A stretch of 64,000 nucleotides of DNA from Burkholderiales bacterium. GTDB lineage: Bacteria > Pseudomonadota > Gammaproteobacteria > Burkholderiales > Burkholderiaceae_C. Made by a program: the position numbers and the translations under genes. The stretch is from NCBI GenBank assembly GCA_947464185.1, contig CANHVY010000016.1, positions 1-64,000 of the forward strand, given 5' to 3'. The first letter of the stretch is position 1; every line of letters starts with the position of its first letter. The notes under the pieces are model-generated. The model had not been told where the DNA came from. It ran no database searches and saw only the letters and a list, made by a program, of their open reading frames with translations. Positions 26,701-35,226 of this stretch are shown here, in pieces.

Positions 26701-27273
26701 GTGTGCACCTTCATCACCCTGATTGCCGCCACCGATGACGTCGACCGGCTGAATACCGCCCTGGCCACCCTGGACAGGCGAGGCCAGGTTCGCCGGGCGG
26801 TGCGGGTCGATACGCCTGGCCTTCGTCCGCTGCTGGCGGCGGACGAGCGGGAATACCTGATGTCCCGAAGCCCTTGCGATTGCGGCACCTTCCTGGGCAG
26901 CGCCCTGCAGCCTGCAGAGAACCCGCAGGAGGTGCGCGCCGGCGAGATCGCGCGGTATCGCCGCAAGGGTTGGTCCGAGGCCCGCATCGCCCGCGCGATG
27001 ACCGACAAGGCCCGCGCTGACGCACGCCCCGCGGGCCGGACGCCGAACGAAGACGCCGCCTACTGGATGGAGCTGCTGACCACGCTCTCAGCGGAGCTCG
27101 GACTGAAACGGCTGGCGCTGATGCATCACTTCCACAGCAACAAGTCCCCCGGGAACGAGCCCGAGACGGCGAGCCGCCGCAGGGCCGGGCCGGTGCGCGA
27201 GGCCGCCGAGGTGCTGGCCTCCATGGGCGACGCCGTGATCCACGATTTCGAGATCGGGGAGCCTCTCAGATGA
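26701..27273 (+). CDS. Hypothetical protein, MCTFI...CDCGT type
   Basis: 190 residues from a GTG at 26701, preceded by GGACCGAGGAGTGAGG. The N-terminus MCTFITLIAATDDVDRLN and the motif SPCDCGTFLG with paired cysteines near residues 59-61 mark a small family of unknown function that I recall only as hypothetical. The cysteines could bind metal. The C-terminal half (EDAAYWMELLTTLSAELGLKRLALMHHF) is helical. The stop overlaps the start of the next short ORF (ATGA at 27270), which implies translational coupling. Confidence 0.7.
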   Translation: MCTFITLIAATDDVDRLNTALATLDRRGQVRRAVRVDTPGLRPLLAADEREYLMSRSPCDCGTFLGSALQPAENPQEVRAGEIARYRRKGWSEARIARAMTDKARADARPAGRTPNEDAAYWMELLTTLSAELGLKRLALMHHFHSNKSPGNEPETASRRRAGPVREAAEVLASMGDAVIHDFEIGEPLR

Positions 27274-27368
27274 CGCACGACATGCGCGACCTCCTGCCGA
27301 AACTTCGCGAAATCGGCTTTGGGGCGTGGGCCCCCCCTTGGCCTGGCGAGCGCCTGGACACCCACTGA
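27270..27368 (+). pseudogene. Truncated ORF coupled to the preceding hypothetical gene
   Basis: 32 codons starting at an ATGA overlap: MTHDMRDLLPKLREIGFGAW, then a proline-rich run and a stop. The start looks like that of orphan immunity-type proteins with LREIGWxxWDPIGL. It is broken just where a run of seven C residues (27331-27337 region) occurs, which suggests a frameshift or deletion. The rest of the gap, 27369-27595, shows nothing I can name. Confidence 0.4.
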
Positions 27369-27595
27369 AGGCACATCGTCTGGCCGTGGATGGGTGGGCC
27401 AGACCCGCGAGACCTCGGTTCAGGCGCTGGTGTCGGGTTTTCCCAGGGCCTGTTGGGCTTGAGGAGGGCTTTTGAGTTTCCTACGCTCTTCGCTGCGGCG
27501 CTGATCCAGCGAGCGTCTGGCCAGACAGTTCGGGAGACGTCGTCACGAGGCCAGCGGCAGCACTGCTGGAGCCGGAAGAATGCCAGCCCGCAGAG

Positions 27596-27624
27596 TTGAC
27601 AACTGTTGTCAAACCGACCAAGAT
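27596..27624 (+). promoter_or_regulatory. ParD operator and promoter
   Basis: TTGACAAC (27596-27603), T, GTTGTCAA (27605-27612) is a perfect 17-base palindrome. Its left half contains TTGACA, a consensus -35, and CAAGAT at 27619-27624 is in place for a weak -10 after 17 bases. Transcription would begin at about 27631, the ATG of the antitoxin gene itself, and no Shine-Dalgarno sequence is visible. Antitoxins of this type repress their own operon, which fits a repressor site covering the -35. Confidence 0.65.
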
Positions 27625-27630
27625 CACTCC

Positions 27631-27882
27631 ATGAGCCGCCACACCATGAGTTTCGCCTTGCCCGAGTCGATGCGCGAGTACATTGACCGCCGGGTCGCCG
27701 CTGGCAACTACGGCAACACCAGTGAGTACATCCGCGACCTGGTCCGACGCGACCAGGAGGAACAGGCCAAGAAGCGGCTTCGCGACCTCATCGAGGACGG
27801 GCTGGCGTCCGGGCCCGGCCGTCGCCGCACCAAGGCGGACGAGAAAGAGCTGCTGGCGATGGCTCGCGGCGAGATCGATTGA
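27631..27882 (+). CDS. parD: ParD-family antitoxin
   Basis: 83 residues. The ribbon-helix-helix start is clear: SRHTMSFALPESMREYIDRRVAAGNYGNTSEYIRDLVRRDQEE in outline, residues 2-45. A charged C-terminal tail that would wrap the toxin follows. It binds DNA as a dimer, represses its own operon and neutralises ParE. The stop overlaps the TTG start of the toxin gene, the usual coupling in this pair. A 17-base palindrome lies just upstream. Confidence 0.92.
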   Translation: MSRHTMSFALPESMREYIDRRVAAGNYGNTSEYIRDLVRRDQEEQAKKRLRDLIEDGLASGPGRRRTKADEKELLAMARGEID

Positions 27883-28205
27883 AGCCCGCGCTTCTGCGCC
27901 CGCAGGCGTTGCGCGACCAGCAAGGCGAAGTACGGTACTACCGCAAGGAGGGTGGCACCCGCGTGGCGGTGAAGCTGGCCAACGCCACCAACACCGCGCT
28001 TGACCAGATCGAGCTCGACCCTGGGATCGGCTCGCCGACGCTCGGAAAGCTCCTGGGCATACCAGGGCTTCGGACCTGGCGGGTCTCAAAGTTCCCGCCG
28101 CTCTGGTGTTACTTCGAACACGGCGATCACCTGGATGTGGTCCGGCTGCTGGGCGAGCGCCAGGATATCGCCGCGATTTTGGGCGACGAGGTCGCTTCGA
28201 ACTGA
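27879..28205 (+). CDS. parE: ParE-family toxin
   Basis: 108 residues starting at a TTG that overlaps the antitoxin stop; no better start is present. It has the RelE/ParE fold order: LRPQALRDQQGEVRYYRKEGG, an alpha hairpin containing ALDQIELDPGIGSP, and the beta strands LRTWRVSKFPPLWCYFEHGDHLDVVRLLGERQDI. The paired R in the LR-W-V strand and the VVRLLHxxxD-type ending are ParE traits. ParE toxins poison DNA gyrase; RelE-like mRNA cleavage is less likely. It appears intact. Confidence 0.88.
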   Translation: MKPALLRPQALRDQQGEVRYYRKEGGTRVAVKLANATNTALDQIELDPGIGSPTLGKLLGIPGLRTWRVSKFPPLWCYFEHGDHLDVVRLLGERQDIAAILGDEVASN

Positions 28206-28344
28206 CGGCGCTCGAGTCCGACATCCACCGCCCCGAACTCGCCGCCCTGAAGCAGCTGGTCTCAAGCTCGTAGTCAGCCACAGGAGGCCCCGTTGCTGGC
28301 GGACTTCCAGCGCCTGGCCACCACCAGCATCGTGTGGCTCGTGT

Positions 28345-30409
28345 TCACACCGGCAGCCGCACCGTGAACACCGCCCCGGTGATCCCATCGGTGCGGGGGC
28401 CGGCTTCCAGCGTGCCTCCGTAGCGTTCCACCAGGCTGCGGCTGATCCACAGGCCCAGGCCGGTGCCGTCCTTGCGCCGCGTGACGAAGGGCTTGAACAG
28501 CTCGGCCAGCAGTTCCGGGCTCAGCCCGGCGCCGGTGTCCTGCACCGACCATTGCACCGCCGGGCCCGTGGGCGTGTGCACGTCCTGGCTGCGCAGCGTG
28601 AGCGTGCCGCCCTGCGGCATGGCCTGGATGGCGTTGACCAGCAGGTTCACGATCACCTGCTGCATCTCCCCGCGGTTCACGGCTGGCTGTCCTGTGGCCC
28701 GCAGTTCCCGCTGCACGCTGATGCCGCTGCGTGAGAGCTGGTGGCTGGCCAGCACCAGGCTGTCCTCGATCAGGCGGTTGGGGTCCAGCGGCTCCACATA
28801 GCCGGCAAACTCGGTGGGCCGTGCGTACTGCAGCAACTGCGTGACGATCAGCCGCATGCGCTCGATCTGCTCGTCCACCAGCTGCATCTCGGCGCGCACC
28901 TTGTCCGTGTCCGGCCCCAGCAGCTCGCGCATCAGGTCCAGGTTGCCCTGGATCACGGCAATCGGGTTGTTCACCTCGTGCGCGATGCTGGCGGTCAACT
29001 GGCCCACGGTGGCCAGCTTTTCCGAGCGCACCAACTGGCCTTGTGCCGCTTCCAGCTCGCGCGTGCGCACGGACACCTTGGCATCCAGCTCGGCATTCCA
29101 GCGCTGCAAGGCGCGGGTCTTGTCGTCGATGGTGTCCAGCAGGTGGTCCAGGTGGCCTGCCAACTGGCCGATCTCGTCGCGCCGGCCGGTGCCGCCCACG
29201 CGGGCCTGCAGCTCGCCGTCCTCCACGCGCCGCATCGTGGCGGCCATGGTTTCCAGCGGCGCGAAGATGCGCCGCGCCCAGCGCAGGCTGACCCAGGCCC
29301 CGCCGATCATCACCAGGAAACTGGTGGCGCCGATGGCCAGCAGGATCGACACCTTGATCCATCGAAAAGGCTCCTCGGTGAAGCCTACGTACAGCATGCC
29401 CACCCGGCGGCCGGTGCTGTCCTGCAGGGGTTCGTAGGCCGAGACGTACCAGTCGTTGACGACGAAGGCGCGGTCCAGCCAGGTGCGTCCCGAGCCCAGC
29501 ACCACCTCGCGCACCGCCTGCGACACCCGGGTGCCGATGGCGCGCTCGTCCTGCTCGGCACCGAACAGGCGCACGTTGGTGGAGATGCGCACGTCGTCCA
29601 GGAACAGGGTGGCCGTGCCGCGGCTGCCATAGGGCAGCGAGCCCCCGGGGTAGACGATCTCGTTGATGTGGTCGATGAAGGGCAGGTTGCGGTTGAGCAG
29701 CAGGCCGGCCTGCAGATGCCCCAGCAGTTTGCCGTCGGCGCCGGGCACGGCGCGGGTGGACAGCAGCACCATGGCCCGGTCTTCGCTTGCCCGGTCTGTC
29801 GGGGCCGCGTTGCGCGTCTCCACCAGCGGCACGGACACCCGTGCGGCCAGCGAGGGCCCCAGCACCGCCAGTTGTTCCGGCGTCAGCACTTCCACGCTGG
29901 TGCCGCCCTGGGCAACCGCAGCTCGGGCGGGGGACGGGGGGCTGGTGGGCTCCGTGCTGCGGGCCGGGCCGCTGTCGCCCAGCCACAGGCTGCCGTCGGG
30001 CCGCCGCAACTGGATGAAGTCCAGCCCTTCGCGCTCGCGCAGGGCCCGCAGCAGGGCCACCAGCCGGTCTTCGTTCGCCCCCGCGATGGCCTGGTGCAGC
30101 GCATGGGATTCAGCCACGGCCGCCGTGCTGCTGCCCACCTCGCCCAGCACGCGCTCGAAGTAGCCTTGCGCCACTGCCAGATCACTGCGGATCTTGGTGA
30201 TCAGCAACTGGTCCAGGGCCGAGTTACCCCAGGCCAGCAGCACCACGCCCAGCGCCGGCAGCACCAGCAGCAGGGGCACCAGCACCAGCGCGAGCAGCTT
30301 GTGCCGCACTGACAGCTGGTCGAAACGGCCTGCCAGGTGCAGGCGGCGGGGGCGCTTCAGGGCCGCGGCGCTGTAGCCGGGGAGGGTGGCCTCCGCCTGG
30401 CCGCTGGGC

Positions 30410-30420
<11 letters not shown>
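28345..30420 (-). CDS. Sensor histidine kinase with periplasmic sensor and HAMP
   Basis: 691 residues. TM1 is at about 42-64 and TM2 at about 357-377, enclosing a periplasmic cache-like sensor of nearly 300 residues. HAMP follows, then a coiled segment, the H-box SIAHEVNNPIAVIQGN with the histidine near 481, N-box VNLLVNAIQAM, G1 QDTGAGLSP, F-box and G2 TGLGLWISRSLVERYGG. The core resembles the NtrB/DctB class of kinases. The gene overlaps the regulator gene at 30410-31900 (starts and stops share 11 bases), so they form a two-component pair. The ligand is unknown; the divergent formate dehydrogenase locus is the nearest candidate target. Confidence 0.92.
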
Positions 30421-31900
<1,480 letters not shown>

Positions 31901-31975
31901 GGTGACCGCGATTCTAGGAAGCGCGGCAAGGCCTGCAGTGCGTCAGCCGAAGCCCGTGCATGCCCTGCCCCTTCA

Positions 31976-32047
31976 GCCGCCTCGGCCGCTTCTGCCGCTT
32001 CTGCCGCTTCTGCCGCTTCAGCCGCTTTAGCCGCTTTAGCCGCTTCT
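31976..32047. repeat. Nine-base tandem repeat, eight units
   Basis: Eight head-to-tail copies of GCCGCTTCT and close variants (GCCGCCTCG, GCCGCTTCA, GCCGCTTTA twice) fill 31976-32047, between the divergent NtrC-like and LysR regulator genes and ending 25 bases before the LysR start. Slippage could change the promoter spacing of either regulator. Neither regulator's reading frame includes it. Confidence 0.9.
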
Positions 32048-32072
32048 GCCCCGTGGTTTACCCTGGCGCCCC

Positions 32073-33074
32073 ATGAACCTGATCGACGCCTACCGCTACC
32101 TGGCCGCCTTGGAGCGTCACCGCCACTTCGGCCGCGCCGCCGATGCCTGCCACATCACGCAGCCCGCGCTGTCCAACGCGCTGCGGGCGCTGGAGTCGCA
32201 CCTGGGCGTGGCCATCGTGCGGCGCTCACGGCAGTTCGAGGGCTTCACCCCCGAGGGCCAGGAGGTGCTGGCTGTCGCCCACCGCATCCTGCGCGAGCAG
32301 GAGACCCTGGTGCAGGACCTGGCCAGCAGCGCCGGCCAGCCGCGCGGTCGCCTGGTGATCGGCACCGTGCCCACCGCGCTGCCCATCGCCGCGCGCTTCG
32401 CCGCCTGGCTGGTGCGCCAGCATCCCGGCATCGCGCCGCAGCTGCGGTCCATGGCGTCCCAGGACATCGAGTCCGGGCTGGATGACCTGTCGCTGGACAT
32501 CGGCCTGGGCTTTGCAGAGCGCGTGCAGGGCCGTGCCGGGGTGCAGCTCACGCCGCAGTACGAAGAGCATCACCACCTGCTGTGGCGCAGCGCCGAAGAG
32601 ACTGCGCAGCCGACGCCTGCGGTCGGGTCCGCCTCGGAACCGTACGCCGCCGCAGGCCCTGCAGCCCTGGCGGTGGGGCCGCCCATGCCCTGGGCCCAGG
32701 CCGTGGAGCGCCCGCTGTGCCTGCTGACGCCGGAGATGCACCACCGCGCCTTGCTGGAGCGGGTGTTTGCCGGCCTGGGCCTGCAGGTGCGCCCGGTGCT
32801 GGAGACCGATTCGGTGCTGGCCCTGGTGGTGGCCGTGCAGGCGGGCCCGCTGGCCGCGGTGATGCCCGGCGCCCTGGTGGCCACCGTGGCGCCCGCGCCC
32901 GGGCTGCACGTCAGCCCGCTGACCCAGCCGGACCTGCGCACCCCCATCGCCTTCATGACCTCCGCCCGCGTGCGGCCCTCGCGCGCCCTGGAGGCCGCGC
33001 TGGCCCTGGCCGGCCGGGCGGACTGGCTGCAGCACGCCCGGGCTTTCAGCGGGGCGCTGTCGGTTCATCACTGA
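32073..33074 (+). CDS. LysR-family regulator beside formate dehydrogenase
   Basis: 333 residues. The N-terminal winged HTH is MNLIDAYRYLAALERHRHFGRAADACHITQPALSNALRALE in outline, residues 1-60. The periplasmic-binding-protein-like effector domain follows from about residue 90 (GRLVIGTVPTALPIAARFAAWL). An Ala/Pro-rich insert near 178-205 lengthens the effector domain. It stands directly upstream of the NAD-linked formate dehydrogenase genes on the same strand, where a formate- or molybdate-responsive LysR activator is often found, and it is separated from the two-component genes by the tandem repeat. Confidence 0.9.
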   Translation: MNLIDAYRYLAALERHRHFGRAADACHITQPALSNALRALESHLGVAIVRRSRQFEGFTPEGQEVLAVAHRILREQETLVQDLASSAGQPRGRLVIGTVPTALPIAARFAAWLVRQHPGIAPQLRSMASQDIESGLDDLSLDIGLGFAERVQGRAGVQLTPQYEEHHHLLWRSAEETAQPTPAVGSASEPYAAAGPAALAVGPPMPWAQAVERPLCLLTPEMHHRALLERVFAGLGLQVRPVLETDSVLALVVAVQAGPLAAVMPGALVATVAPAPGLHVSPLTQPDLRTPIAFMTSARVRPSRALEAALALAGRADWLQHARAFSGALSVHH

Positions 33075-33208
33075 CCTGAATCAAGCCGTTTCGAGAAGTG
33101 ATTGGACAGGGGCGGAGCGGCCCGGAATGATCGCGGCGTCCTGCCGGACGGGCCGGGCGCAACCCGCGCCTCCCGGGCCTTGGCGGGCCAGCCTTGTCAG
33201 GGTCTGCC

Positions 33209-35212
33209 GTGTCCGTTGCCGTCCACTCCGTGATTCCCATCGTGCCTGTGGCGGCCTCTGCCACAGCTTCGCCGCAGGCGCTGCGTGAGCGCAAGCGCCA
33301 GGCCCCCAAGGGCCGGCGTGTGGAGCTGGTGGCGCTGGCCGATCTGCAAGCCCTGTTCGGGGATGTCGACCTTTCAGTCCGGCGAGATCTGCTGATCGAG
33401 CACCTGCACGCGCTGCAAGACCGCTTCGGCCAACTCGGCACCCCGCACCTGGCCGCACTGGCCCAGCGCATGCGCCTGTCGCAGACCGAGGTGTACGAGG
33501 TGGCCAGCTTCTATCACCACTTCGACATCGTGCGCGAAGGCCCGGACGGCGCCTTGCCTGCCGCGCCGGCCCTCACGGTGCGGGTGTGCGACGGCCTGTC
33601 GTGCGAGATGGCGGGCGCGCAAGACCTGCTGGCGCGGCTGCCGCAGATGCTGGGGGCCGAGGTCCGCGTCATTCCCGCACCCTGCGTGGGCCGGTGCGAG
33701 CAGGCGCCGGTGGCGGTGGTGCACCAGCGGCCGGTGGCCGGGGCTTCCGTGGCCTCGGTGCAAGCGCTGGCGCGGACGGCCTTGGGTGCCACAAGCCTTG
33801 AAGGCGCAGAGGGCGCTGAGGGCGCCGCACAAGGCGGTACCGCGACGCGGGCGGTGCACGCGGCCCGTGTGGCCCAAGCGGGGCAGGCCCGCACCGACGA
33901 CATCCCCGAGGCCCTCGACCTGGACGCCTACCGCGCGGGCGGCGGCTACGCACTGCTGGCGCAGTGCCTGCGCGGCGAGCGTTCCGCCGAAGCCGTCATC
34001 CAGACGCTGGAGCACGCCGGCTTGCGCGGCCTGGGCGGCGCGGGTTTTCCGGCGGGTCGCAAGTGGCGCATCGTGCGCGGCCAGAGCGGTCCGCGCCACA
34101 TGGCGGTGAACATCGACGAAGGCGAGCCCGGCACCTTCAAGGACCGCTGGATCCTGGAGCGCGACCCGCACCGCTTTCTGGAAGGCATGCTGATCGCCGC
34201 CTGGGCCGTGGGCATTGACGCGATCTGGATTTACCTGCGCGACGAATACCACGGCATCCGCGCGCTGCTGCAGCGCGAACTGGAACGCCTGCGCGCGGCG
34301 TCGCCGGTGCCTGTGGGAACAGGTGCCGGCGCAGTTGCAGGCGCAGGTGCCGGCACGGCCTGGACCCTGCCCACCATCGAGCTGCGCCGCGGCGCGGGTG
34401 CCTACATCTGCGGCGAAGAGTCCGCCATGATCGAGTCCATCGAAGGCAAGCGCGGCCTGCCTCGCCTGCGCCCGCCCTACGTGGCCGAGGTGGGCCTGTT
34501 CGGCCGGCCCACGCTGGAGCACAACGTCGAGACCCTGCACTGGGTGCGCGAGCTGGTGGAGCAGGGCCCCGAAGCCTTCGCGGCCCAGGGCCGCCACGGG
34601 CGCAAGGGCCTGCGGCGCTTCAGCGTCAGCGGCCGGGTGCGCGAGCCGGGCGTGAAGGTGGCGCCGGCCGGCATCACGCTGCGCGAGCTGGTGGACGAAT
34701 ACTGTGGCGGCCTGCCCGAGGGCCACGAGCTGTACGCCTTCCTGCCCGGAGGTGCCTCCGGCGGCATCTTCCCGGCGGCGCTGGCCGATGTGCCGCTGGA
34801 CTTCGACACGCTGCAGCCGCACGGCGGCTTCATCGGCTCGGCCGCGGTGGTGGTGCTCACGCGCAGCGCCACGCACTGGGACCGCGCCGTGGACGCGGCG
34901 CGCAACGTGATGCGCTTCTTCGAAGACGAATCCTGCGGCCAGTGCACGCCCTGCCGCGTGGGCACGGCCAAGGCCGGGGCGCTCATGGCGCAGCCGGTGT
35001 GGGACGCCCCGCTGCTGGCCGAGCTGTCGCAGGTGATGCGCGATGCCTCCATCTGCGGCCTGGGCCAGGCCGCGCCCAACGCCTTTGACCTGGTGCTTCG
35101 CTACTTCCCCGAAGAAGTCGGTGCCTCGCCGGCCCCAGCGACGCAGCTCGTGGAGCCCGCTGTCCCGGATGGTCGGAGTTCCGCGACCCGCCCGGCCCCC
35201 GTGCGAGTCTGA
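33209..35212 (+). CDS. NAD-linked formate dehydrogenase, fused gamma-beta subunit (FdsG-FdsB)
   Basis: 667 residues from GTG 33209, which has an AGGG site six bases away; TTG 33194 is the alternative. Residues 35-180 are NuoE/FdsG-like with [2Fe-2S] ligands in VCDGLSC (about 127-132) and CVGRC (about 159-163). An Ala/Gly linker follows. The rest is NuoF/FdsB-like: FMN loop GLGGAGFPAGRKW near 274, NADH-site GAYICGEESAMIESIEG near 395, and cluster ligands SCGQCTPCRVG near 574 with a fourth cysteine near 614. It takes electrons from the molybdenum subunit to NAD+. A Gly/Ala repeat near residues 365-385 interrupts the beta part. FdsG and FdsB are separate genes in the well-studied Cupriavidus operon. 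Confidence 0.9.
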   Translation: MSVAVHSVIPIVPVAASATASPQALRERKRQAPKGRRVELVALADLQALFGDVDLSVRRDLLIEHLHALQDRFGQLGTPHLAALAQRMRLSQTEVYEVASFYHHFDIVREGPDGALPAAPALTVRVCDGLSCEMAGAQDLLARLPQMLGAEVRVIPAPCVGRCEQAPVAVVHQRPVAGASVASVQALARTALGATSLEGAEGAEGAAQGGTATRAVHAARVAQAGQARTDDIPEALDLDAYRAGGGYALLAQCLRGERSAEAVIQTLEHAGLRGLGGAGFPAGRKWRIVRGQSGPRHMAVNIDEGEPGTFKDRWILERDPHRFLEGMLIAAWAVGIDAIWIYLRDEYHGIRALLQRELERLRAASPVPVGTGAGAVAGAGAGTAWTLPTIELRRGAGAYICGEESAMIESIEGKRGLPRLRPPYVAEVGLFGRPTLEHNVETLHWVRELVEQGPEAFAAQGRHGRKGLRRFSVSGRVREPGVKVAPAGITLRELVDEYCGGLPEGHELYAFLPGGASGGIFPAALADVPLDFDTLQPHGGFIGSAAVVVLTRSATHWDRAVDAARNVMRFFEDESCGQCTPCRVGTAKAGALMAQPVWDAPLLAELSQVMRDASICGLGQAAPNAFDLVLRYFPEEVGASPAPATQLVEPAVPDGRSSATRPAPVRV

Positions 35213-35226
35213 CCCGGAGCCCCGAG

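Noticed and set aside
31976-32047. CRISPR-like array
   Set aside because: Units are nine bases, head to tail, with no spacers.
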